DNA of 64,000 nt, from contig NW_013657660.1 of NCBI RefSeq assembly GCF_000142905.1, positions 332,881 to 396,880 on the forward strand, given 5' to 3'. Shown here piece after piece: positions 43,829-55,542 of the stretch. The notes under the pieces are model-generated. The model saw only the letters and a program-made list of their open reading frames with translations, made no database searches and was not told the DNA's origin. This DNA is from Thecamonas trahens ATCC 50062 (lineage: Eukaryota > Apusozoa > Apusomonadida > Apusomonadidae). The stretch's first letter is position 1; each line of letters starts with the position of its first letter. The position numbers and the translations under genes are program-made.

Positions 43829-44172
43829 GGTTTTGATGTGTCGAGTCCCATGTTGAGCCCCATGGTGGGGCCCACCATGGGCGCCCACTATGAGCCTTGA
43901 TGCCAAGGTCATCACCGATTCGCGCCCCGCGCGCGGCGCGCCGCGCGGCGCTCACTGCCCCCCCCCCTCACACGCCGATAAACACTGTTTGGCAGTATCT
44001 CGACCCACACGACATCGAACTCCTCGCAGCATCCTGCAGCTAGAACACGACTCAATCTGTGGTTAGCTTCCCACCAAAGCTATTGTCGGCTGTGTCGCCA
44101 AGCCAGACGGCGGCGGGTGGTGGCAGGCAGCGGGGGTGACGGCACGGTCCACTTGTCGTCGGGTAGGCCGTG
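43829..44172. other. Intergenic region with inverted repeat and GC-box-like stretch
   Basis: It contains a near-perfect palindrome (43859-43881), a very GC-rich stretch of GCGC repeats (about 43923-43952), and a C-run (about 43960-43968) upstream of the PQ-loop gene. No gene is visible. Confidence 0.5.
43859..43881. repeat. 11-bp-arm inverted repeat with one-base centre
   Basis: CCCATGGTGGG and CCCACCATGGG flank a single G, 30 bases after the ADP-ribosyltransferase stop. In RNA it would form a tight hairpin; in DNA a possible cruciform or dimer site. Its role is unknown. Confidence 0.9.
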
Positions 44173-45798
44173 ATGGTGGCATGCGATGCTGGTGCTGTCA
44201 AATGGTGCCAAGACTACTTTGGCGAGTGCGTGTACGATACTCAGGGACAGATCTCTGTCATCCTTGGCATCATGTCTACAGGATGGTGGCTTGTTTGCCA
44301 AGCACCTCAGATCTATACCAACTTTAAGCGCGGTAACGCAGACTCGCTTGCCCTTCCCTTCCTCCTCCAGTGGCTCTTTGGCGACATTCTCAATTTGCTC
44401 GGCTGCCTTCTCACCAACCAGCTGCCTACCCAGGTACGTCCAACCTCACCTACCTTCCCCTCTTACCGCCCCTTTCCCTCTTCTCAACACATACTACCCT
44501 CCCTCCTTCTTCCCCGTCCGTCTCTATCCCTACCCCTACCCCTACCCCCCCGCTCCCCCCCCTCCCACACCCTGCCCTCTCTGTCGGACACATTGGCGCG
44601 ATCCATTGGCGCTCTCCCCTCCCCTCCCCCCCCCTACACACACCCCTATCCCTCCCTCCACTACACATGTACACTTGAGCTCTCTAGTTCAAGCCAGAGA
44701 TGTCAAATCCATGGGAAAGGGTTCCTGGCCTCTTTGTTTTCCCTTGAACCTGGGCCCGGCCAGAGGTATGGGTATTCGGCTCGGGCACTCGGCTCTCGGT
44801 TCGACGACTGGCGACGACGGGTCGAGCCAACACGACGCGAGTCGACTTGGCAGGAGAGGCGACTGATCACCTCGCTTGTCCAACCACCGCCATTGCTACT
44901 CACTTGCATCTCATGGTTGCTATGCCTGCAGTTGTATCAAGCTATGTACTTTGTCTTTATCGACACAATCCTCTTCTCGCAGTTTAGCTACTACTCGATC
45001 AAGAACCGCGGCAAGAAGGCCAAGTCGCTGACGACCGAGAGCTCAGCCCTGCTGAGCAAGCCGGGCGGGCCAGGCGTGGCTTCGCCAAATGTAGTCATCG
45101 GGACGCCGGTACATGGCACCGGTGCGTCAGAGACCACACGCCTGCTCTCTGGAGCGTCGCCGCTGTCGACAGTGACGCCACCGGGCATGGGCACGCCTTC
45201 CATCCCGTTCTCAACCGTCCACTCTACTGTCAACTCGATGTACTCAACCAGTGCGTCTCAGCCAGGCGTGCCTGCCGCCAACGCCACCCGCCTGCACTCG
45301 ATCTTTGTCTTTCTTGCTCTTGGCCTGCTGACCACGGCGAGCTTGGCGCTGGAGCCGTCGTCTCTTGCCGCCCGGGTGGCCAGCCCCGGCGGCCGCGTCC
45401 TCCTTATGCACACCTCGGGCAAGACGATCAACATCATCGGCACCATCCTGGCTTGGTCGTCGGCGGCGTTTTACCTAGGCTCGCGCACCCCGCAGATTGT
45501 CAAGAACTTCCGCCGCCGCTCCACCGACGGCCTCTCGCTCGCCATGTTCTTCTTTGCCGTCATGGGCAACCTCTTCTACGCCGTCTCTATCTTCCTCAAC
45601 ACCCACGGTTGGCATGAGTACCGCAATCGCCTCCCATACATCATCGGCTCCATCGGCACCCTCTGCTTTGACTTTACTATCTTTACCCAGTTCCAGATCT
45701 ACAAGGGCAACGTGCCCGCAGAGGTCACAGAAATCGACCCCGAAGTCCAGCCGCTGCCTCCCGCTCCGGCCAACAACACCTCGGTCCCAGCTCCGTAA
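44173..45798 (+). CDS. PQ-loop repeat membrane protein, two exons
   Basis: A 375-residue protein with about seven helices in the PQ-loop (MtN3-like) fold, similar to vacuolar/lysosomal cationic amino acid transporters of the Ypq/PQLC2 type. Exon 1 (44173-44433) carries the first PQ motif (CQAPQIYTNFKRG) and ends at CAG|GTACGT. Exon 2 (44932-45798) starts after TGCAG with LYQAMYFVFIDT and carries the second PQ motif (RTPQIVKNFRRRSTDG). A Ser/Thr/Pro-rich loop of about 90 residues separates the two halves. Both Pro-Gln pairs, which act as hinges, are kept. The intron is 498 nt, C/T-rich in its first half. The upstream GTG in frame is not used as a start. Confidence 0.88.
   Translation: MVACDAGAVKWCQDYFGECVYDTQGQISVILGIMSTGWWLVCQAPQIYTNFKRGNADSLALPFLLQWLFGDILNLLGCLLTNQLPTQVRPTSPTFPSYRPFPSSQHILPSLLLPRPSLSLPLPLPPRSPPSHTLPSLSDTLARSIGALPSPPPPYTHPYPSLHYTCTLELSSSSQRCQIHGKGFLASLFSLEPGPGQRYGYSARALGSRFDDWRRRVEPTRRESTWQERRLITSLVQPPPLLLTCISWLLCLQLYQAMYFVFIDTILFSQFSYYSIKNRGKKAKSLTTESSALLSKPGGPGVASPNVVIGTPVHGTGASETTRLLSGASPLSTVTPPGMGTPSIPFSTVHSTVNSMYSTSASQPGVPAANATRLHSIFVFLALGLLTTASLALEPSSLAARVASPGGRVLLMHTSGKTINIIGTILAWSSAAFYLGSRTPQIVKNFRRRSTDGLSLAMFFFAVMGNLFYAVSIFLNTHGWHEYRNRLPYIIGSIGTLCFDFTIFTQFQIYKGNVPAEVTEIDPEVQPLPPAPANNTSVPAP
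44434..44931 (+). other. Intron of the PQ-loop gene
   Basis: It is bounded by GTACGT and TGCAG. The first ~200 bases are C/T-rich; the rest is mixed sequence. I see no snoRNA or tRNA-like element in it. Confidence 0.8.
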
Positions 45799-45905
45799 AA
45801 CACCCCCCCCCCACACACACACACACACACACATCCAAACTAGCCGCAATTAGGCACGTTTCTCTCCGGAAAAACAAGACTTTTTTGTTCTTTGAGCCGC
45901 ACGTT

Positions 45906-48900
45906 ATGACCCGCACTTCCGCGATGGCCTCCCTGTGCTGCTCTTCGGGTGCTACCACCCGGATTCTTTACCTTTCACTTTTCCTTTGCTTCCTCGCCGT
46001 CGCCTCTGATGGGGCCTCGGTGACTTACGCGTCCAAGTTTACCCGTGGCGACGTCATGGCGACCGGGACGTGCCATCCCAACGCGCTCGAGGTCAAATTG
46101 ACGATCCCTGCGGGATATGCCATTTTGGGCTCGTCCTTTGTTCTCCGCGTCGGCTATCCCGACGCAACGGCCCTGTTCAACATCGACGGCGAATGCGACC
46201 TCAGCCCTGCCGGATGCAATGCCGACACTTCGTCGCTCGTCATGGAGAATGCTGTTGCCGCCGGTACCGCCGTCTACACGGCCTCCGGCGACATCCAAAC
46301 GTTTGCCACTGTCGCCGCGCCATTTATGGCACCGGAGTTTGACTCGGCCGGCGTTCCCGTCCTCGACCCGGCGACGGGGCTCGATCCGGCCAACCAGCAG
46401 CCACGCGAGGCGACCTTTACTGTCTCTGTCGACCCGTTCACTCTTGTGGACCTTAACTCGGGTGCGACTCAGCAGCATGCCGGCTTCTCCGAGGATGTCA
46501 TCATCAACCTCCGCCCCATGCTCGCCGGCATGTCCGTGCCCATCGAGACCGACTACTCGGGCTCGATCGCCGCAGGCGTCGGCTGGCTCACCCCGCGTGA
46601 CCTTGTTGCTTGGACCTCGACCAACGTCATGTCCGAGTACTTTGCCATCAAGGATATCGAGGTCCTCGAGTTCAACGTCCACGACGGCACCACGCCCAAC
46701 ACTGCCGGCAAGCTCCGCGCGCCGGACATCAACGGCAACTCGCCCATCGACATCACCCATCCCTACGACTACTCGGACGTCGGGAACGATGCCAACCCAG
46801 CAACGTCGGGCACGAGCTCCACTTACCGCTCCGTCTTTGGCGAGCTGCAGGGCTGCGAGTCGGCCGCGATCATCTCGTACGCCAACGTCAACGAGCTCTT
46901 CACCGACACCCGCCTCAACACCGACCCAACTCTCGTCACCGGCGACTCAATCACCGCTGACTCTGTTTGGCGCGGCACCATCATCGGCTACAATCCTAAC
47001 AAGCTCGTCGCCGCCGCCGCCACGGGCCGGCCCATCAAGCCCAAGCCCATCACCCTCGAGGTCGTCGCCGTCAACTCGGCCGACTGCCCGTGCGGCACAA
47101 ACAACCCGGTCCACATCGGCGACATCGTCACCTACGAGATGCGCTACCCGCTCATCTCTACCGACTATGCTGCCCTTGAGCTGACCCTCAACGTCCCTTC
47201 GCCGCAGCACGATGTGACCGGCACCACCTACTCGGGGCCGACTCCGATCGCTACCTATCCGGCGCCCAATGTCTGCACCCCAGCCGCAGACTCGGCCGCG
47301 ACCCAGATCATCGGCTCGCCGTCACTTGCGGTTGACTCGGGCGCCTCACAGCTGACCTTTACCTTCCCCCCGCACTCGGACATGGACTCGATCTACCGCG
47401 AAATCGTCATCCGCTGCTCGTATACTGTCGTCGACGTCACCGGCACCGACCTCGACACCTTTTCAGCCACCGACGGCGCGCTCGAGAACTCCATCTTTGC
47501 CACCTCGGACGCCGACCTCATCGCCGTCCGCCAGCCACTCATCAACTTTCTGGGAACAGGCCTCCTCAGTGCCTCCTCCAGCAGTGTCACGGCCACCTGC
47601 TCCTCATGCCCGGCTAGCGACTGGCTTGACGCCATGACCGTCAACTTTTGCGATCCGGCCTCGCCCTCGGCCACCACCGTCGCCATTTCGCCACCGATCA
47701 CCTCGCCCGTCGCTGCCTCGGTCTCGGGCATGGACGGCTCGGACATCGTCCGCCTCTCCGCCGCCTACAAGAACGTCCAGTCGGGTATCGCCCACAACGT
47801 TGTCCTCCATCTCAACCTTGACACCACCTGTTACGTTCAGCGGCCCGGCCCCTGTGGGCTCTCACTGACGGTCACCGACGGCGCGGGCTCGCCGCTCGCC
47901 TACACCCTTGCCGCCGAGTCGGATCTCTTCAGCACTAACTCGCCCGGCCTCATCGTCCACGCTGTCCCAGGCGATGGCGTCGCAATCATCGCATTCGACG
48001 TCGAGATCGCCGCTACCGTCGAGTCCGGCACGGTCTGCGCTGCGCCCACGGCTCCGCCCATGTGCTACCTCGGCCACTTTACCTCGCCGGTCCCAAGCTC
48101 GTGCCGCCTCTCGCCGGCCGCCACCGCCGCTGAGCTCACCGTCGCCGTCCCGAAGCTCGACACCCTCGACATCACCACCTCGTTCGACTACACCAACAAG
48201 GCCTCGGATCGCGTCACCCGTGACGATCTCGCCCCGTGCGAGACCGTTGTTCTCACCTACACGGCGACGTTCCCCGAGGGCATCTCGCCCGACGCCTCGT
48301 TTACTCTCGACTCGGAGGCGCCCGGCGAGTTTGTCATCGAGTCCGTCACCGTCACTTCGCCGGCGCTGACCTGGTCTGGAGCCGCCGCCGTGCTCTCCAA
48401 CTCGAACTCGGAGGCCTCGATCAACCTCGGGACGATCGTCAACACTCCGGACAACATCGTCACAGCTGCCGACACCATGACCTTTGTCGCCACCCTCCGC
48501 GTCGATGGTGGAAGCATGGACGCTGCTGACCTCAAGTCGCGGTTCCGCACCACCGCTCGCATCGTCCTCTCCAACGGCGTCAACATCCGCCGCCGCAACT
48601 GGTTCGACGTCGTCCATCCCGTTCTCAACGTTGAGCTCGGCACCTCGCCGACCGTCATCGTAGACGCAGGCGATGCCGCCGTCTTCAACGCCCGCATCAC
48701 CGTGCCGTCGTCGGCGCACACCGACACTCTCGATGGCGTCGTCACCCTTGCTGTCCCCGACCTCTTCATCGCCGACTTTTCCAGTGCCACCTCCTCGGGC
48801 TCGCACACGCCGATCTCCACTACGGTTGTCGATGGCAACCTAGTCGTTGTCCTCCCGCAGCTCGCGCCAGGCGCCGACCTCACCATCTCCATCCCAGGCT

Positions 48901-51900
48901 CCATCCCCACGACAGCGCCGTCGGGATCGACTCTCACCTTTACCGCCGCACGTACCTTTGCTTCGACTGCCGGCACGACCGCTGCCGGCTGCTACCACGA
49001 CTACAGCCCGGCGCCTGTGATCATGAACCGGGTCCTGGCCTCGCCCGTTGCGGCCCTCACGCTCGAGTCCGGCTGCCTCGACGCTCTGCCGACGATTGTC
49101 CCGTCCGAGGCGCTCACCTACCACATGGCAATCACCCTTCCCGAGGGCGTCAACTACAACCCGACCGTCTACCTCGGCGCTACTGGTCCGCTGACGCTTG
49201 TCTCGGCAGTGGCGACGCTCGCCAACGGCTCGCCCATGACCAACGTCAACCTCAGCCCGGAGGCAGCGGCGGCCAACGCCGTCACGCTCCCGCTGTTCGA
49301 CTCGGCCTCGCCGCCGGCGGTGACCAACCCGCCCGACAACATCGACACTGATGGCGACATCATCACCATTGTCGTTACCGCTGTCGTTAATCCGGGCGCT
49401 TCGCGCGGCGACGTCGTCACGCTCCTCGCCAACTACGCGTACTCGCCGGCCTCGGTCTCGGCTACGCCGGTCGCCACGGAAGTCAACCTCGCTCGGACAG
49501 TCTCGGCGCCGCTGCTCACCTTTTCGTCGTTTGTGGAAGCCGACGCCTCGATCGCTGCCGGGCCGCACGAGGCCGGCGACACGGCGACCTGGGAGCTGGT
49601 CCTCGATCACGATGCCAGTGCGACAAACGCTGCGGTCACCGCCCACGACGTGGTTTACACCGTGGTGACCCCTCCAGGCCTCGAAATTGCAGCTGCCTCG
49701 TGTACTCAGGCGACAGACGCCTCGCCGGCTCCGCCGGTTGCGGTCTCGGCCGTCGTCTCGCCCGCCAACGTCCTCACCGTCTCGACCGACGCTCTCGGCG
49801 TCCTCGACTCGATCACATGCGAGCTCTCGTATGTTCTCCCGGACTCGGTCGAGATCGGCGGCGTTTATCCGCTCGCCGCCGTTGTTGCTGGCACCTACCA
49901 ACCACGGAGCTCGGCACCGTCAGCTCCTGCCTGTCTCCCGGCTTACACGCCGCCATCATACGCCGTCAACGCCGGTGCTGCCGCCGCGGTGACCATCAAG
50001 GCCTTGCCTGCTGGTGCCATCGTGGTCTCCCCGAGCTGCGTCGGGCAGGGTTTCACCCTCGCCCATGAGCTGCTCTCGATCACACTCAGCGTTGCCCTCC
50101 CGCGCGGCACGCTCACAGCCTCTGCCCTCGATCTCATCTTTGATGGCGCACCGTTCCTCTTCGCCTCCCCATCGGCCATCCTTGACGTCAACGTCGCCAA
50201 CGGCGCGCAGGGCGTCCCGCTCTCGCTCCCGACCTCGGAGGTGCTCTCGGCCACGCTCCCGCTTGGTGAGCCGAACATGGTCATCGTCTACGGCGCGGCC
50301 GACACCTCGTCGTCGGGTACGATCACCGTCTCATTCACTGCCATGGCCCAGTCGACCGTTCAGTTCCCGCTGGAGGCCTGGCCCATCCGGACCGACGACA
50401 TCACCATTGATGCCGCACTCGACTACACGACCACCACCGCCCAGCCGGCCGTGACCGCGGACTTTGATGCTGTCGTCCTCGAGCCCGCCGGACCTCTCCT
50501 CACGCTCACCGCCGGCTCCAACATTGTGGCCGATGGGCTTCTCGGCGTTGCCGGCGACATGGTTATCAACCTGGTCATTGCCAACGCGGAGAGCGACTAT
50601 CCCGGTGTCGGCGCCGACATTGTGGCGCAAGACCTGGTCCTCAGGGTTGATCTTGACACTGCTGGCCTCCTCACCCTCCTGCCGGGCTCGGTGAGCGTGA
50701 GCGTCGATGCCGCTGCGATCCTCGACCTGAGTGTGACGTCCATCGCCGGCAGCGTCGAGATCACGCTTGGGGCCTCGCGGACCATTGCGCTTGGTGAGCA
50801 GATGGCAGTGAGCTTCACCCTGGTCGACTCTTCCGGAAACGGTTGCCAGACGTGCAGCTGGCCGGCGATCAGCGCGCAGCTCTCGTACCGTCCGGGTGGC
50901 GCGTGCTCGAGTGTCGATCAGGGTCGCGCGCTCACCGCCCACTCGGGCCCGGTTCTCGCGCCTGAGCTGCCGAGCACGCCGGTGGCCGGTGTAGCCTCGG
51001 TTGGATGCTACGAGTACGCTGTGCTCGAGGGCAACAGCGTGAGTGCGAGTTGTGGCGGCCTGGCTTCGACGCCGCTCCCGCTCGGGTGTGGCTGGGAGGT
51101 TGCGCCAAACAATGGATCGACGTACCACGCTATGCATGAGCTGCTGTGCGGCGGCGGCGCGACGCCGTCGTGTGCCTTTGGCGCCAGCTGCCTCATTCTT
51201 GCCGATGGCTCCGGAATCACGCCGGATGGCACGCCGTGCGCGACCGACGCCCTCGTCACCACGCCCAACCTGGTCGGCGCCTGCGGTGCGCCGACGCTGG
51301 TGAGCACAACCGCAAGCGGCGGGCGCGTCCTCATTCGCCGCAAGTCATCGGCGTGCTCGACTTCATGCGCGGCGCCTATCCGCGACTTTAACCTCATCAA
51401 TGCCGGTTCGCCGAAGCTTGCGCTCGGCATCGAGCTTGCAGCCGGCGTCACCCTCGACACGCCCAGCGCGTGGTCGGCCATTGCTGGCGCGTACGACCTG
51501 CAGCGGTCGCTGCCGGCGCTCAAGCTGGGCGCCGGAGCCTCGCTCTCCTTTACCGTCAACATCCTAGACCTGATGGTGGAGCGCCACGGCGGACGGCTGG
51601 TCATCCCGTTCTCGACGGCGGTGCCCGAGTCGTTCTCGGCCGCGGTCTCGTTTGACGGCGGTGTGCCGAGCGTTGTGACTGGCTCGGCCTCGACCGAGCT
51701 CAACATTGCCATCCCGTCGGGAACGTCGACGCTGGGCGTGACGCTCACGCTCGACTCAAGCGTGAGTGGCAATGTGTACATCCCGGGCGTGGCTCTCGCG
51801 CCAGCGCTTGTCCGCGCAGTAGCGGCGACAAACCCGGACGTGTGCCTTGATCCCGACGCCGAGGCCTTTAACTGGTGAGCAACAGCAACTACGGGCTCGC

Positions 51901-54187
51901 ACTCTCGGCTACTGCCGGTACGATGGACGGCGTTTGGCGGCCACTTGACTCGAACAGCGGCGGCGATGTGGCGTATGTCAACGGTGCGCTGCAGCTGAGC
52001 TCGACGTCGACGTCGGCGAGCATGGCGGTGGGTCAGCGGATCGAGCTCTCGCAGCCGCAGACGGCGCTCTACATTGCTGTGCGGTTCTCGAGCAACGACG
52101 TGAGTGAGGGCTACGTCCCTTACCTCTCGCTCTACATTGATGCCGAGCTGGCCTCGGGTGGCTTCCTTTACGGACGCGCGTTCCCGCTCCCGCCCGGCAC
52201 GACCGCGACGCCCGAGATGATTGCCGGCACGCTCAACTTTGGTGAGCCGGTCACTGCCTTCCGCATCTACTCGATGATGCGGTACCGGACTGGGTCTGCC
52301 ACCTTTGACGATGTCACGGTCTTCCCCACCACGACCTCGTGTGTTGGCCCGCCGCTGGCGGTTGCCTACGGCGATCCCCACCTGCGGACCTTTGATGGCC
52401 TCGACTGGTCGTTCCATGGCCTCGGTGAGTTTGTGCTCTCCAAGACCGATGTCTTTACTTCGCACATCCGCATTGTGCCAGCCGGCGCGGCAACGGTCAA
52501 CGCCGGTGCCTCGGTGGCGCTCGCCGGCCGCCCGTCGGTGGCGATCGAACGGGCGAGCGGGAGTGCGTGGCCGACGATCTCAGTCCGCGCGGGCGACAGC
52601 AGCGCGTGGACGGCGGTCTCCACCGCCGACATTGTCGATGCCGGCACTCCGCTCAAGGGCCAGCTGGCTGGTGTGCCTGATGGTGTTCTCATCACCTTTG
52701 CCTGGTCAGGCGAGCTGACGGTGGCGCATCCGCTGCGTCTCACTGTCTTGTACCCGGGCTCGGGTGGGTACGGTCTCCGGATGACGGTCCATGTCTCTGG
52801 CTACGATGTTCAGTATCTGCAGGTCATGCCGACGATCTCGCGGTACAACCGTGGGGCGCTTACGGGTCTGCTGGGCAACGCTGATGGCTTGCCCGACAAT
52901 GACGTGGCGACCGCCGATGGGGCAATCGGCACCGCCGACGATCTCGACTTTGTGTACTCTGCTGCGTTTGCCGACGGCTGGCGTGCGACGTCGGGCGCGC
53001 TGCCGGAAGCCGAGAATCTCGAGTTGAGCGTGCCTTCCCCGAGTGCGCGCGAGCGCCTGGGTCTTGCCGGATGGGGCGAGGCCGAAGTGGCTGCGGCGCG
53101 TGAGCTTTGCGCCGGCTTTGTTAGCCTGCAGTCGCTGGTGGATGCGTGCGCGCTGGACGTGCTCGCGTCGGGTGACAACACGTTTGCCACTGGCTACCTG
53201 TCTGTCAGCGAGCTGGAGACCGGGCAGGAGGCGGCGATCGACGGCAAGGGCCCGAATCCGGGTGTGCCGACGAACCCGGCCGCCCAAGGTGGCAGCAACA
53301 AGAGCGTCGGCGCCAAGATTGTGGGCGCGCTCGGATGGATTGTGCTTGCGCTAATTGTGGCGGTTATCGCCGGCGTTGTCGGCTGTATCCTCGTCCGCAT
53401 GAAGACCAAGCCGATTGTGATCGGCGGAGAGAGCGGTCAAGACGCGATCAAGGCCAAGACCCCGCTGGATGCCAAGGCTCAAGACGATGAGAGCCTGGAG
53501 GCCGCGGGCTCGCGGTCGGGCTCGTCCGAAGGGGCCGACCAGACAGTGCCGCAGACAACGAGCTCGCATCGGACAACGCACAGCTCGGCGAGCTCCGACG
53601 AGGGATTGGCTATCCGCGCCGCGCCTGTGATCTCCGAGGTCGAGCGTAACGAGGCCCAAGCCAAGCACAAGGCTCATCTCGAGAAGCGCAAGTCGGTCAT
53701 TCTCTCGGGGCTTGAGAAGCACCGGTCCGAGGTTCTAGTGGCGAGCGCCAATGCCAGGAAGACCACCGAAGCGGCGGCATCCAAGCCTGCCTCGCGGCCA
53801 ATGGTTGCGGTCGACGATGCGCAGGCCACAGCCGCGCGCGCCGAGGCTGCCAAGCAGGCCGAAGCCCGAGCGATCGAGAAGGCCGCGCGGCGGGCCAAGA
53901 ACGAGCAGCGTGCAGCGCGCAAGCGGCAGCACAACCTCAAGAAGGTCGCTGCGCTTACCACCTCGATGACCGACATCGATACTCCCGCAGTGGACGTCTC
54001 GGATGTCCAGCCCGTGGTCGGGCTGGCAGGTCCGTCCGAAGTGGTGCAGGCCGTAACGCCACGGTCTGATGCCGGCCTCCTCGACGCTGATGGGACGGAC
54101 GGCGCTGCAGCCCAGTCAGGTGCCGCTGTTACTACTGGTGAGTACTCGTACTACGAGTACGATGAGGAGTGGTCGTCAGAACTGTAA
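45906..54187 (+). CDS. Giant surface protein with repeated Ig-like/DUF11-type domains, VWD domain and one TM
   Basis: About 2,760 residues after supplying one base at 51871-51876. A signal peptide (ILYLSLFLCFLAVASDG) opens the protein. The next ~1,900 residues are Thr/Ser/Val-rich and beta-like, with recurring patterns of the type GD..T(Y/W)...(L/I)..P and L..V.VTLP.G, reminiscent of DUF11-like and cadherin-like repeat arrays. After a Cys-rich patch comes a VWD-type domain (nt ~52365 on): AYGDPHLRTFDGLDWSFHG and GLLGNADGLPDND, the GDPH and GLLGN hallmarks. A single membrane helix (nt ~53328-53395) precedes a Lys/Glu/Ala-rich cytosolic tail with coiled coil, ending in Tyr-rich acidic residues (YSYYEYDEEW). 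It is probably an adhesive cell-surface protein. The C-run and AC repeat just before it (45804-45832) fit the promoter pattern here. Confidence 0.75.
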
Positions 54188-54436
54188 ATCCCAAGCATGA
54201 ACCACTAGCTACACATCCTCGCTCTGCAAAGCGTCCTCGCTCATGTCGCTGCTCATCGGCTTGACGCTTTTGCAGCCGAGGCTGGCGTGCCGAGCTGTCG
54301 GACGCTATTTCAGCGTCGGATTGCTGACTGTCGGCTCGAGTGCTCAGAGATATTTCCACACATTTACTACGGATCGTCGCATTGTAGCTGGATCGGGCCC
54401 AACCGCACCATAGGTTGGTGGATAGAGTGTAAGCAA
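54188..54436. other. Convergent intergenic region
   Basis: It lies between the stops of the surface protein and the histone fusion. It contains a 6-bp-stem hairpin (54301-54317). No coding sequence or tRNA is visible. Confidence 0.5.
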
Positions 54437-55542
54437 TCAAGAGAAGAACTTGGACGGCTGGCTGTTGGCACTAGGTCCGTCGCCTTGCTGGGACAACTTC
54501 GCCTGCTCCTCGGCGACAGCGATAGGGGCGAGGAACGGGTTGTTCTCCACAAAGTAATGCTGTAGCATGCCGGCACTGGGCAGGAGTTGGCAACGAGCGG
54601 CCTGGAGATCCCTGCAAGTCACAGTGGTTCGGCCGTGGGCACAGGCCTCAGCCTGCATGGCCTCAAACATCTCGGCCACAAACTGCTCGACGGCTGCGTG
54701 GATGAGGGCAATGGCTGCCTTTTCAAATCGCAAGTCGCACTTGTAATCCTGCGCCACCTCGCGGATGACTCGCTGCATGGGCAGTCTCCGGATCGCAGGC
54801 GGGTCAGTCGGGTGCATGACGTCGTCGTTGGCGGCGAGAAAGTCGGCGACGGACGCCGCCGGAACGACCGAGGCGATGGGCTGAGGGCGCGGATAGTACT
54901 CGCCCCATCCCATCGGATCGACGAACCACGAGGTATGGGTGCCCCCGAGGTAGAGCAACAGCTCCTCGTCGTTCATCATTGCCTTGGCCAGGTGCATGAC
55001 GGAAATGGCAGTCTCGCCACCGTCGCCAGCTGCGGCATCCTGGTCATCCCTGGCGGCGTTGCCGCCCAGCTCCAGGCACTCTGCCAGGAGGTACTCGATG
55101 ACGGCCGAGGCGTAGATAATGGCGCCCGATCCAAGACGCATCGATCCAGCCCCAAGCGCCTCTGCAGCAGTCTTGAGCACCTTTCGAGCGTCAGTGGCGT
55201 TCATGGTGAGGCCCGAGAAGGCGTAGGAGGCAGTGCCAGATTCGCCGAGGAGAAGGCCTTGGTCACAGCCTTGACGCCCTCGGACACGGCATGCTTCGCC
55301 AACTCGCCCGGAAGAATCAGCCGGACGGCAGTCTGGATGGCCCGCGAGTCGACAGTCTTCCGCTTGTTCGCCTGCGAGAGAAAGACAGCCTCGGCCATCA
55401 TCCGCCGGCCGTTGTCCATACACAGCGCCGTCGTCCACCGCAGCGCAGCATGAGAGAGCGAGAGCGAGGGATGGATCTGCTTGAGAACAGCCTGCGGGAA
55501 CTCGCACAGCCCCACTTTGGCATGCTTGTTGTTGAACGACAT
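54437..55542 (-). CDS. Fused histone H2B-H2A-H3 triplet
   Basis: The gene encodes three histone folds in a row, about 368 residues if one base is supplied (1,106 nt plus 1 equals 369 codons). Residues ~1-97 are H2B: VLKQIHP, SRAIQTAVRLILPGELAKHA, VSEGVKAVTK. Residues ~100-205 are H2A-like: LGSGAIIYASAVIEYLLAE, LELGGNAARD, and MNDEELLLYLGG. Residues ~250-322 are H3-like: LPMQRVIREVAQDYKCDLRF, AAIALIHAAVEQFVAEMFE, and VTCRDLQAARC. The Lys-rich N-terminal tails of H2B and H3 are absent; the C-terminal ~45 residues match nothing I know. No H4 segment is visible. The H2B part ends at its own stop at 55201 if the frame is not shifted near 55247-55258, so an H2B-only product is possible. The start ATG at 55542 opens the H2B fold directly. 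The role is presumably DNA packaging or variant nucleosomes (inference). Confidence 0.85.

Noticed and set aside
43923-43952. GCGC-rich stretch considered as a replication origin or CpG promoter element
   Set aside because: It is only simple GC-rich sequence with no recognised motif; nothing supports an origin.
54301-54317. 6-bp stem hairpin GACGCT-ATTTC-AGCGTC about 120 bases beyond the histone fusion stop, suggestive of a histone mRNA 3' stem-loop
   Set aside because: The UUUC-like loop is on the plus strand, opposite to the histone transcript; on the histone strand the loop reads GAAAT and flanking consensus is absent.
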